64,000 nucleotides of DNA, from positions 268,612 to 332,611 of the forward strand of contig MNCI01026259.1 in the NCBI GenBank assembly GCA_015680685.1, written 5' to 3'. Below, piece after piece: positions 22,398-33,276 of the stretch. The first letter of the stretch is position 1, and every line of letters begins with the position of its first letter. The DNA comes from Gnetum montanum (Eukaryota; Streptophyta; Gnetopsida; Gnetales; Gnetaceae). The position numbers and the translations under genes were made by a program. Under the pieces are notes generated by a model that was not told the origin of the DNA, ran no database searches, and saw only the letters and a program-made list of their open reading frames with translations.

Positions 22398-22736
22398 TCA
22401 AATTATTTCTGTTGAAATCTCTTCATCTTGTTGCTTTTCATCTTCATTTGTTAGATGAATGTCTGATTCAAAGGCTATGCTTCCCTTTTTTCCTATGATA
22501 GTGTTTTGAGGACTCAGTAGTTGGTCTAGGATGGTCTTCATCCTAGCTTGTTTAATTTGCAAGTATATCATTTCTTGCATATTGTCTTTCTCCATGATGA
22601 ATTTAGCAATCTTCTTGGATTCCTCATGAACCAATTTGGTTGAATGATCTAGATTAGAAGGGAAAGGAGAAAAATCATTGGCTTGCCCATATTCTACCAT
22701 GAGTTTAAACATTTCAGGTATGAGTAAGAAGTCCAA
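22398..22736 (-). CDS. 112-codon open frame, probable gag N-terminal remnant
   Basis: Starts at an ATG (MDFLLIPEMFKLMVEYGQ) and runs unbroken to a stop at 22398. The product is charged and probably helical in the middle (HEESKKIAKFIMEKDNMQ), acidic at the end (NEDEKQQDEE). No domain recognised. Its place upstream of the capsid-like block of element G, in the same orientation, suggests the N-terminal part of that gag or a leader ORF. It could also be a chance survivor. Confidence 0.35.
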   Translation of the reverse strand: MDFLLIPEMFKLMVEYGQANDFSPFPSNLDHSTKLVHEESKKIAKFIMEKDNMQEMIYLQIKQARMKTILDQLLSPQNTIIGKKGSIAFESDIHLTNEDEKQQDEEISTEII

Positions 22737-22739
22737 ATC

Positions 22740-24194
22740 TTATTTGGCATTGGCTATTTTGTAATTTCTTAGGCTTAATCCTTCTAAGAATCCATAATTT
22801 CATCTTAGATTAATGAGCTTCTAAAGTTTATGGAAACCTAAATTAGAAGATAATTCCATAGTTGTAAAGATATTGTCGGAGTAACTATGACTTCACATGG
22901 CTATTACCAAAGCTTTGATTTTCCTTGCAAATAGGTTTGCACTTGAAATAGAAAGTGAAAATGTCTAGTTTACAACAAACATAAAAGTTAAAGAAGAAAT
23001 GATGTGATGTTAGTATTTCGATGTGACATGTCATTGAGACTTAGAAAAAGAATAGTAAAGAGCAAATCCTAGAAACTAGGTTAATTTCTTAGAGGTCCTC
23101 CTTGTTGCACAAAAAAGATGTTGTAATATGAATAATCATAATTTGAGATTCTTCACAGTCCTAGAAACAAATAAGCCAGGAAATTTTGTAGTCACTTAAT
23201 GGTCTAAAGAATGAATTTTCTAAATTAAAAAGGGACTTGTAGATCATTAGAAAATCCAAAAATATTAGGCAATGCTTTTGCCAAAAATAAGTAAATAACA
23301 AGTGAAAAAGTGAATGTGTGGAATAGCTAGTGGAACAAAATAGGTAAAAGGAAAACACATACATGATGTAATGTAGAAGAATATGTAGGATTAGCTATAT
23401 GAGATAGAAAAAAGTACATAGCCAAATAGAGATAGAAATGCAGGATAAAGTAGAGGCAAATTCATTAAAACTAGCTTTTGAAAAATAACAAAAATAGAAA
23501 ATAAAATATCTAGGAAGAAGAACTTAGAAGGACATAGTGATGATCTTGTAAGATAGAATCAAGGATGAATAATAATAAGCTATGTTACACAATTATTTCT
23601 TTGATGCATGTGGTTGATGAAAATATGGTAGAACTACTATAGATTGGTGGTGTGCAACAATAGGAGATTGAATAAAATCTGTACATTGATCTAGATTCAA
23701 GGGGATTCTCCATGTATCAAGATGGTATGAAGGGAATACCATGTATTAGTGAAAAAAGAGGGGAATTAGAAAAGAACTTTAAGAAGCTAAAAATCACATA
23801 CATTTTTTAAATATTTACTAGAAAGTAGCTATTTACAGAGATGCTATCTTTGGAACTCTCTCCAAAGGCCAATATTCTAATTACTAACCAACTGACTAGC
23901 CCATTTCTATTTAGGGATTTTTTCATATTTATAGGTCATAAATGCATTGTAGATAGTGAAGAAACAATGCATTTGGACCCAAAATGTTTTTTAGAAGGTT
24001 CTAAATAAAAGAAATGATGTGTGTAGATGATGAAAATGTTAAATGCAATAGATGTAAAAAACAACGTTGGATATCAAAAGAAGGATTGATCTAGGACATT
24101 CAAGAGTAGAACAATCCTATACATCGAAGATAGACTTGCCAAAGAAGCTAGAGTTAGAATTAATGTAGAAGACAATGTTAGATGTTGAAACTAT
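22740..24194 (-). other. probable leader and decayed LTR of element G
   Basis: No coding. A minus-oriented TATA box (CTATAAATATG) lies at 23934-23924, preceded on that strand by GCATTTATGAC. This would fit an LTR promoter upstream of gag G. No clear LTR ends or primer site were found, so limits are unknown. Confidence 0.35.
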
Positions 24195-24427
24195 CATTTT
24201 ATTGTTTTAATATTTTAATAATAAAAAATGAAACTATCTTATGCCTCAATCATACTTAACCATACCCATTGAACTAACACAAGTACTATTTGGAAAGACA
24301 ATGATCAACTACCTAACAGGTAACTATCTAGGATCATTCTAGCCTAAAGTTTCATGGAATTTATTGGATAGTATGTATAAAATTGTAATTCATATGGTTG
24401 AGTGTAGGAAAGTCTTGTCACTCATCA
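24195..24427 (+). repeat. LTR 3' end fragment (Athila-like family)
   Basis: Matches the last 230 bp of the LTR at 25209-26080: ATGCCTCAATNATACTTAAC then CATACC, GGAAAGACAATGATCAA and ATATGGTTGAGTGTAGG, ending TCACTCATCA at 24427. No primer site follows. It is the right-hand remnant of an LTR whose left part is lost. Confidence 0.7.
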
Positions 24428-25208
24428 CTTGTTTAACTAAGTTAAAAATTCTTCTTCCGAAATACCTTAGCTAAAATCTAAATTAAATCACATGTTGAAG
24501 TTAATAATATTATCAAAATTGGGCTATTACAGCCCCAACATGCATGAATGCAATGCAACCTACTGTAAGCATCAAACTCAATCATTAAACATAAATTAAA
24601 ATTTGGATTATTACATGCATGCCATGGTGATTTGATTGTGGAGAATAATATTGGCCATTTTCATATTCAATTATTTTCAAATCTAATGATTCATTTTGAA
24701 GTTGCAACAATAAGAGCTCTTTTCAATCCATAAATACATCCAGGTTTGGAAGAACCCTTTTGATATGTTTATGGTAATTTTGAATGATAAACATTATTAT
24801 AATTCAAACTTTAAGAAATCTAAAGCTCCTTTGTGTGGTAGAATTCCTTACTCTAACTAGCATTAGATCCTTATATTTAAATAAAATACCTTAGAATTTG
24901 AAGCTTTCTCATTTATTACAGGAAAAATAGAAGAATGTGCACAACCATTACTAGATCAACTTCAAAGGAAAGAAAAGTATACGTCATTATTACTAATAAT
25001 AATGGAACCTATGGCTTAAATTTTAAGTAGTGCTAGCTTTGTCTATTAACATATCTTATGGTTTCTCTTGGGTGAATGGGTTTAACTTGTAGCCAAAGGA
25101 ACATGTAGTAAAATTTAAACAAAGATAACTCCATGACAAATGAATTAAATAAACTTTAAAACATGTTATGATATTTTCAGTTTTCTATAATTGGTCACTC
25201 ATACATGG
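24428..25208. other. no gene recognised
   Basis: AT-rich spacer between the LTR fragment and element A. Short peptide-like stretches (for example around 24800-24850) are too small to assign. Confidence 0.5.
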
Positions 25209-26080
25209 TGATGAGTCACATGGTTTGGCCATGTTGACGGGATGCCATTGACGCAAGCTCATTGACGTGATCTTGTTGATGTAGGGTTTAACTTGTTGAT
25301 GTATACCCATTAACAAGGCATCCTATTTTGCCTCTAAATGTACGCTTACCTGTTGCATTTATGACATAAGTCTCATAGTTGTAGCAAAGCTCTAGAAGTT
25401 TTTCCACTCAAAAGTTAGAATATTTTCTAAGTGCCTATAGTAGGAGTCAAAGAGTGTACAGATCTTTATTTGAGCACTATTGTACTTGAGCACTTCAGTG
25501 TATGCAATAATAAAGATGAGCTTTCTAATCAAACCTTGTAGCACTTGGACTAGATTAATTGTTTCCTTAAGTATTTAATGTTTCATGAAATTTTATTTAA
25601 TGTTTTTAAGTAATTAATTGATTAATTAATATAGATTAAATAGAAAACATAAGTATGACCACTTTGAGCATCCATCTAATGCTTGTTAATTCTAGTAACA
25701 CTTAACATTTGGCAACCTAGTAGCACTATACATGTTTAAGATGTGTACAACAAGTGAGAATGGATGCTCATGTTAGAATTAGTTAAGTGTTAGCTAATTA
25801 TTAGATTAATTTAGCAATTAATTACTTTATTTTTTGTTCTTGATTCATTAGGTGACTTAAAACATAAAACATAAAATGATAAAAATCATATGCCTCAATA
25901 ACACTTAACCATACCTTTGAACTTTACAAGTGGAATTAGGAAGACAATGATTGCAACAATTAGTTTCACCTCTTAGAACTAGTGTACTTAGAAACCTAAA
26001 GTCTTTGGATTTTGATCAGATCATTAAGTGAACACTAGTGATTCGTATGATTAGGCATAGGGTATACTCACTACTCATCA
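25209..26080 (+). repeat. 5' LTR of element A (872 bp)
   Basis: Starts TGATGAGTCACATGG and ends CTACTCATCA, with the primer site directly after. The start is shared with the 3' LTR at 37987 (TGATGAGTCATAGATTAG). U3 carries repeated TTGACGYRR motifs (25235-25310). The TATA box is decayed here (CTCTAAATGTA, about 25335) but intact in the 3' copy (CTATAAATACAT). An AATAAAG signal is at about 25509. Confidence 0.9.
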
Positions 26081-26100
26081 TTGGCGCCATTGCCAAGGAC
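26081..26100 (+). promoter_or_regulatory. primer-binding site, tRNA-Asp type (element A)
   Basis: TTGGCGCCATTGCCAAGGAC; from 26082, 15 of 18 bases agree with the tRNA-Asp complement and the three differences are G to A. This is the best-preserved primer site in the window. Confidence 0.9.
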
Positions 26101-26229
26101 TTTAGTTTGATATGTGTGCTATCTAAGACTTAGTGAAAATCATTCAACATCATTGGATTGGACCATAAATTTGCAATCACTCTAGTAATAATAAAAATTA
26201 TAAAAAGCACAATGATTTTTCTTCTAATT

Positions 26230-28200
26230 CGAAAATATCTTCTTCTCACATGAATGACTCTTCGTCGAAATGTGAGCACACATCAAATCCAAAAAATGAA
26301 CAATCAAATCCACTAGTGCCTCAACAATGTAGAGTGGTATATACTCAACTTGATGAGTATATGCCTAATTTCACCTTTGTCCTACACTAGGATGACTAGA
26401 TGCAGTGGAGGGACATGGAGGGCAACATTGTGTTGTCACCAAATTGATCAATCCTTGTGATGCTCCAACAAACTCTTATGTGGTTAGACATCCAAGGGCT
26501 CCATGCTAAATACATTGTGCAAGATCATGACTTCAGGGATTATCATCCCATTGAAGAAAAATGTAATAATGATCAAAAATAGAAGAAGCATTGTGTTGCT
26601 TCAAACAAGAAACAATTCAATAATTACTTGTTTCTGTTGGGTCATAAAGATAGTGAGGATCCCTTCTCTAGGGGTTCTCATTTGACTAACTCTTCTTCCC
26701 TTAGTTTCAATGAAGGAGGCTTGAACTAGAATTTATAGTCCAATGTAAACCATCCTGGTCTAGGCAAGAATGGATGAAGTGATCATCAAGGATCCAAAGA
26801 TGGAAGTCATGGCAGGGATAAGGATAGACATCATCATGATGATTGTGGTCATGATCATTGAAGAAGAGATGGTAGGTACAATGGCATTTTCATTTCTCCT
26901 TCCTCTTCTCCTTCAACATCTTCTTCCTCCTCTAGCTTTGATCGAAGTTATAGAGGATGTAATCGTGATGAAGGTGACTGATGGGATAGGGATGATCATA
27001 GGGCTCATTGGACTGATTTAGATTAGGGATGTGGACATTCGAGGGAGGCTCACCACCATGAGAGAAGGGATAGCAAAGGGTATCATAGGCATCATGGCCA
27101 CCATAGGGGTGATGACTATGATGAGACTTTACTTGCAACTTGAAACATGCTACAAATTGTAGAGGTAATTAGAATTTCAAAAAGGCATGTGAAATATTTC
27201 CAAATTAAGTGGTAAACATGAAAAATATCCCCAAGTTTGAAGGGGAATACAATTCAGATCCTTAGAATCATATACAAGCATTTCACGATGCGTGTGCCTT
27301 ACAAAATGTGGAAAAAATTGGCAAAACTTAAGTTGTTCTCATGGATACATAAAAGAAGTTAAAAGTTGGTACCCATCCTTGGAGCTAGAATCAATCCATA
27401 AATGGAGTGTGATGCTTGAGCCGTTCAATGAAAAATATCAAACATACTCCTAAGTATCCAACTTGAGAAAGAAAATCCAAGGATGATGACAAGGAACACA
27501 TGAACCCTTGGACAAAGCCATGGGTAGGTATTATTCCCTATTGCACAAATGTCCTAGCCATGGCTATTCTCAAAGGGCGTAGCTCTACCTTATCATTTAT
27601 GGGCTCTAATTAGAAACAAGGAGAACTCTTAGGGTCTATGCCCAGGGGATACTATCAGAGTTCAAAGCCCATAAAATCCAAAAGCTCATTGAGTAGGTTT
27701 CTAGGGAAGAAGGATAGTTAAGAAAGACAGAAAGTGTGGACATAAACAATTGGGATCCTTCCATCAGAAAAGGGAAAGTTTAGTTTTGTGACAATTAGGA
27801 GGAGGCATTACTTGAAGATGTGTTACAAAAAAAAACCTCATTGATTCAAAAATTTGTATCCAGAATTTTGGCTAAGGTAGATAAAATGTGGGACTATTTG
27901 GATGAAAAATTACAAACCACTTTGAAAATAGCAAAGGCATCTAAAGAGAAAAGTAGTGATTGTAATTGCAAGAGAAGGAAGGAAGTTGAATGTGCCCACT
28001 AAAGGGTTAAGGACAAGGCTATTGCAGTAGAGGACATTATGGAGTTTGATTCAAATGATGAGGGTAGGTGTGACATCTGCCAATATGAACATCCTAAGGG
28101 ATGTTGCCCCATTATGTCACACTTGCAGGAATCTAGGGTGTACACTCTAAATCCTAGACTATCCAGAAGGCAAGCACCTAGAATATTGCCTTATCCTTAA
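26230..28200 (+). pseudogene. gag of Athila-like element A, decayed
   Basis: Order on the plus strand: an N-terminal part, then a long segment rich in H, R, D and S (about 26760-27130), then the capsid block (KFEGEYNSDP, HIQAFHDACALQNV) at about 27230-27560. An open helical stretch follows at 27820-28002, then the nucleocapsid motif CDICQYEHPKGCC at 28069-28107 (CX2CX3HX4C) and a Pro/Tyr-rich tail. The same blocks occur in C (minus, 62676-60700) and F (minus, 2686-1095). The open frames printed by simple translation at 26503-27138 are in other frames. Many stops; not functional. Gag assembles the particle around the RNA and precedes the protease here. Confidence 0.8.
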
Positions 28201-28769
28201 GGTAATCCAAGGTAGTTCCACTAACAATAAGCTTACTATCCAAGTTGAGTTCCATCACAACTGTATGAGTAGAATCAGTAGTGATAACACCTACAGTCAT
28301 AGAGGATGCCACCACCTAGGTAGCAATACCCTTATAGATAGCTTGATCCATATAGATACTATGTTTAGCAACCCATGTCTCCATGTGACTCTTCTAGTCA
28401 TGCCTCATTCCAACATCACTACTACCCTCCTAGTATTACAGAGCTCATTCTCCATCTCCTAGAGGGGAATCCCCATATCCTTATCACTATCCTCATCCTT
28501 ATGCTTATGTCCCTCTACCCTCAACCTAATTACCACCTTCTCAATTAATATAGGGTGAAATTCTAGCCTAGCCATAGCAATGTAATGCTACCAAGGCCGT
28601 TAACTTATAGCCATCTACTCAACCAAGTGGTTTGAAAACTAGATTGCAAAAAAGATCATTCTTCTAAACCAACAATCCTACAAGGCCCTCACAAACTCAT
28701 GTAGTTAATAACCTTGTTTTTTCCTCATTCGTTGCATCTAACCCATTTGAGTCTCCTTTGAATTAAACA

Positions 28770-29640
28770 CCTCTTAAAGTACATACCATCATGCTAACCC
28801 ATGCAATAATTGATTGGATAAAGGCTAGCTACTTTCCTAGGAAAAGATATAATCATGGGAGTCCCTTAATCTAACTCCAAATTACTAGGAATGAGTCTTG
28901 CAAAGCTCTTTTAGACTCAAGTTCTAGTGTTAATATGATTTCTCATGAGATGTACAAAGCTTGGAACTTTCTTCCACTTAAGGAGAGTAACATTCTCCTT
29001 GAGTTAGTAAACCAATCCATCATTGTTCCCTTGGAATTGGTGGAGGACATTATGAGTACTATTTATGGGTGGTCCTATCCTATTGAATTCTTAGTGATCT
29101 ATGTTGACAAATGAAAGGGGAAATTTTCAATTATCATGGGAATGACTTGGCTAAGTACTATTGATGCATGGTTGGGAATCAAAGATCCTTCCCTAGAAAT
29201 TTCAAAAATGCATTTGGAAATATCAAAAAGAAGAGAGTTCCATGCATCACATACAATGATATAGGATGCAACTATGTGTAGAAACTATGGGCTATAAACA
29301 ACACATCCATCACAACATGAAGACTTTGTGTAGACGAGTCAGAAATTCAAAGGTGCCTATACATAACAACCACAAAACAGGAGGGCACCCAATGGTTGAC
29401 AACTGATCCTGAAAGTAGCAGACTTTTCATGGAACCTACTAAGAGCTTAACACGTGTCTATGCTGAAGGCATGGATGAACTAGAGTAATTTCATCACCAA
29501 ATTTTTGATGATGAACTTGATGACACTTATTAGGAAGAGTTGGAAATCCTTGAAAATTTTAAATAGGAGTCCCTAGAATTGATGACTCTACCTACTGGCA
29601 TGAAGTATGCATTTCCAAAAAATTGGCAAGATGGTGATAA
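28770..29640 (+). pseudogene. aspartic protease of element A
   Basis: Reads TPLKVHTIMLTHAIIDWIKA, then ALLDSSSSVNMISHEMYKAW at about 28903-28960. In element C the same block keeps ALIDLGSSVNLIPHEMYK, the D-L-G-(A/S)-S form of Athila proteases; here Gly is changed to Ser, so the active site is lost. Further on, IIMGMTWLSTIDAWLGIKD (about 29137) matches the second conserved block. The segment 29300-29640 links to RT. Several stops. Confidence 0.8.
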
Positions 29641-29759
29641 TTAATGCCAACCTTGCTTTTGAATAAAAAGAGATGTTGTTGGTAGTGGTCAACAAATGGC
29701 CAATAGTTTTTGCTTGGTCATATCATGAAATCACTAGGATTGATCCTCAGAGATGCCAA

Positions 29760-31060
29760 CATCACATCTATATTAATCCTTCTATAAAGCCAAAGAGGTA
29801 GCCGCAATTGGGGTTGAGCCCCAAGTTGAAGTAGATCATCAAAGAGAAGATTGAACAACTCCTCAAGATAGGGTTTATCTATCTTGTTGCAGATAGCGAG
29901 TGGATTAGTTCACTTGTGGTCACGTCAAAGAAGAGTGGCAAGTGGAGGGTTTGTATTGACTTCAAGCTATTAAGCATGGCTATGTACAAAGATCATTTTC
30001 CATTGTCATTTGTGGACCAAATGTTGGAAACTATTTTTGGGCATTGTTATTACAACTTTTTGGATGATTATAATGGCTATAACCAAATTTAGATAGCACT
30101 ATAGGATCAAGCCAAAACCACATTCACAAGTCCTTGGAGGACTTGTGCTTACAAAAGGATGTCATTTGGTCTACGCAATGCCCCTACAACCTTCCAATGC
30201 CTTGTCCTTCACATTTTCCAATAGAAAATTAGTAGTGAGGTAGAAGTCTTCATGGATGACTTATCCAACTATGGTGCTACATTTGAACAAGTCCTAGACC
30301 ACCTTGAGCAAGTGTTGAAAAGGTGTGTGGAGACCAAGCTTTAGCACTATTAGCAAAAGAGTCATCTAATGATCTAGAAGGGCATTGTGTTCGGGCATAG
30401 AATCTCACAAGCAGGGATTGAGGTGGACCCTGAAAAGAGAAGGGTCATCTAAGGAATAACCTACCAATTAGAAACTATCAAAGATGTTTGATCATTCCTT
30501 GGCCACACTGGCTACTACCTATGATTCATAGAGAATTTCTTTATGATCGCCAAATCATTAGTGGAGCTAACAAAGAAATATGCTCTATTTGTATGGACTA
30601 AGAAATGTAAAAAGGTATTTTAGAACCTCAAAAAGAAGCTTGTATAAACTCCAATTCTATAAGCACCTTATTGGTCTCGATCATTTCACATTATGATGGA
30701 TGCATGAAACTATGCCTTGGAAGTTATGCTTACATAGCTGGATGATCAAAAACATCCATACTACATCCACCATGCAAGCTAAAGCATTGTGGATGCACAA
30801 ATGAGCTACACCACAATGGAGAAGGAATTGATGGTGATGGTGCATGCCTTGGAGAAATTTAGGCACTATGTGCTTGGATAAAAGAAGTTTATGCACATGG
30901 ACCATAATGCTATTTGCTTCCTAATGATCAAACCAATGGTGAGTCCCTGTGTCATATGGTGGGATGTGATCTTGTAGGAGTTCGATCTCATAATGGTAGA
31001 TCAAAATGGAATTGAGAATATGGTTGTTGACCACCTGTCTTGGTTATGATGGGACAACAA
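29760..31060 (+). pseudogene. reverse transcriptase and RNase H of element A
   Basis: Clear RT blocks in order: IGFIYLVADSEWISSLVVTS, KKSGKWRVCIDFKLLS, DHFPLSFVDQMLE, FLDDYNGYNQ, AYKRMSFGLRNAPTTFQ and the catalytic VFMDDLS (FMDD at 30249-30260). KGIVFGHRISQAGIEVDPEK and SFLGHTGYY follow. RNase H follows with MMDA, MEKELMVMVHALEKFRHYVLG, MDHNAICFL and VVDHLS. The enzyme copies the element RNA into DNA, starting from tRNA-Asp. Catalytic residues survive, but a dozen or more in-frame stops (mostly TAG in place of CAG) kill it. The RT type is non-chromovirus Athila/Tat. Athila RTs often carry a longer stretch between KK and WRVCIDY; here the two are joined by only SGK. Confidence 0.9.
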
Positions 31061-31079
31061 AGGAAAGGAGAGCTCACTT

Positions 31080-32420
31080 TCTGATCAGTTCCCTAATGAA
31101 CTCCTCATTTTTGATGTAATAAATGAATAAGTTCTCACTAAACCTACATGATACAATGGCATCCTCAGTTATCTTTTCACTTAGGAGATGCCACAAGAGT
31201 TAGACCATAGGAAGAAATGATAGTTTCTTCATCAAGCCAAATACTTCATGGAGATTAATGGACATCTTTACAAGTGTGTGTCAATGGCCTAGTTCATTGG
31301 TGTGTTCCTAATGCTGACCAACTACATGTTTTCAAAGATGCTCATGAGGGCCCTTGTAGGGGCCACTATGTTGGGAGATGCTTGATCATTAAGATCCTCA
31401 TGGTAGGGTATTAATGGCCAACACTCTTCAAGGACATCCACTAATTCAATCACTCTTATGATCACTATCAAATTGATGGTGGGATAATTGTTTGAATGGA
31501 GGAACCTCAATAGTGGATTCAACCAATGGAATCCTTCAACATCTAGGGCATTGACTTCATGGTTCCCATTACACCCATGTCAAATGAAAAGGTGTACATC
31601 ATAGTTGCAATTGACTATTGTATGAAATGGACAAAAGTAGCAGCCATCACTCACTATACATCTTCTACGGCTACTTGGTTTGTACAAAAAAATGTTGTAA
31701 ATCGGTTTGGGGTGCCACGTGTGTTGATTTATAATAATGGTACTCATTTTATAGGCATCACCTTTCAAAAACTCATGCAATGCTTGGGATTCGAATATAA
31801 ATTAACAACACCTTACCACCCCTAAGCCAATGGTCAATTTGAGCTTACCAATAGGAAGATCACTAAGATCTTAACAAGAAAAATTAGCAAATATAAGAGA
31901 GAATGGAACACAAAACTCAACAATGTCCTTTGGGCCTACTGCTTAACATGGAAACTTTTTATAGGCTACTCTCCCTATGAGCTAGTATACAGGAAACTAA
32001 TAACTCTCCCATTTCAATTTGAGCTCTGTACACTTTCAACAGCCTTTGACATTGATCTTGACTTGAGCCTAGCATAGAAAGAAAGATTGATTAGCCTTAA
32101 CATGATAGATGAGAATAGATTGGTGGTCATATCCTTGAATGAAGTGAAAATGACATTCAACAAAAAATGCCATGACCTCAAAATTAGGAAAGTCAAATTT
32201 CAACCTGAAGACAAGGACCTTTATTTGAACCCCACACATGTGACACAATGAACCAAGGTCCAAACATTATGGAAAGGGCCTTACATCATTTAAGAAACCT
32301 TTTCTTCTGGGACCATGTTTATCTAGAAACCTGAGAGCCTAGATAGGAAGTAACTTGTCAACATGCAACAACTTAAACCTTTCCATGAGCCCAAGGGAGC
32401 CAGTGCTAGGAACACATCCT
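31080..32420 (+). pseudogene. integrase of element A
   Basis: Zinc-binding part: VFKDAHEGPCRGHYVGRC (about 31328-31382), followed by a WPTLFKDIH block. Core: GIDFMVP with the first catalytic Asp at about 31553, then VAIDYCMKWTKVAAI. RFGVPRVLIYNNGTHF has Asn where the second catalytic Asp should be. TTPYHP and ANGQFELTNRKI carry the Glu. An open stretch of 88 codons covers 31559-31825. The C-terminal part continues to about 32370. Integrase would insert the DNA copy. The missing Asp, one frame shift near 31300 and several stops make it inactive. No chromodomain is seen, which agrees with the non-chromovirus type. Confidence 0.88.
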
Positions 32421-32471
32421 CAGATGGACAAACACACTCAATCTTTCAAATCTTCTCCTTCAAACTTAGTC

Positions 32472-32735
32472 ATGGAGGAGATGGCCATCCGTGCTAACCA
32501 TATGAGTGGATGCTTAGTTTTTACAATTTTTTGTTTTACACTTTCATTATTTTACAACTTTTTGTTTTATACTTTTTTGTTTTTCATCATTTGTTGTTTT
32601 ACATTATCTTTAATATGTTTTATCTTTCTTATATATTTTCTAATTTCTTTTATATTTTACTTTATTTTGGTGTATGTTTTTCTTATATTTTCTAATAAAG
32701 CGTTTTATTGCCAACAAGACATAGTGATGTTGTAG
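32472..32735 (+). other. purine start block followed by T-rich hydrophobic frame (element A)
   Basis: CATGGAGGAGATGGCCATCC at 32471 is followed by about 200 bp of T-rich DNA. From the ATG at 32472 the frame reads MEEMAIRANHMSG and then only hydrophobic residues (about 70, F/L/I/Y-rich) to a stop at 32735. C has the same layout (MGEMVIHAK..., 56479-56273) and B a similar one (MGEVSYLDLG..., from 49929). A T-rich tract always gives hydrophobic codons, so the conserved block may be a nucleic-acid signal, not a protein. Confidence 0.4.
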
Positions 32736-33276
32736 CTAGTTGCTAATGGTGGTTTGTACTTAATGTTTTTGATTGCTAATGTCCTGTTTCTATATTTGAA
32801 TTTTGATTATTGATAACTAAGACATGGTTTCTTTTTCATGGAATAGGTAGTAAATCCACATCATCCACCCATTTATAAACTCTATGGTCTTCCTTGTTTT
32901 GGAAATATAAGGTCCCTTTCATTAATGAAACTTTAACGAACTTATGACCTTAGTAGTTTTTAGTTGGGCTAGTTAAGTTTCTTATCCTTAGACATTTTCA
33001 TAGTAAAATGTTTTGTGCACCCCATTGGTTGCATCCAACTATGTGCTCCTTAAGGCATTTCTCCAACACAATTTCATTCTCCCAACATTTCTCCAATTTT
33101 TGTGAATAATCAAGCCCTCTTTAAGTTTTCATCATGTTCACAACTTTTTTAGTTGTCTAAGAACACTAATTTCATGTAAAAACTCATATTTTTTTGAGTT
33201 ATTAATTGTAAAAAATTTTCTCAAACAACTTCATTGATGGAACCTTGTATACGAAGTTGCTGCGTAGATGAGACCT
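32736..33276 (+). other. spacer downstream of pol in element A
   Basis: AT-rich, no coding. Its right end (33230-33276, with TTGATGGAACC and GTTGCTGCGTAGATG) resembles the enhancer-like stretch upstream of the internal TATA of element C, and is cut from its own TATA by the solo LTR at 33277-34475. Confidence 0.45.

Noticed and set aside
26770-27138. Open frames on both strands with many M, I and V residues
   Set aside because: They are out-of-frame readings of the H/R/D/S-rich part of gag A, shown by the same block in C.
32355-32735. 126-codon frame read as a multi-pass membrane protein
   Set aside because: The hydrophobic part comes from T-rich DNA and the first third is out of frame with integrase. 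Kept only as a conserved-block finding, not as a gene.
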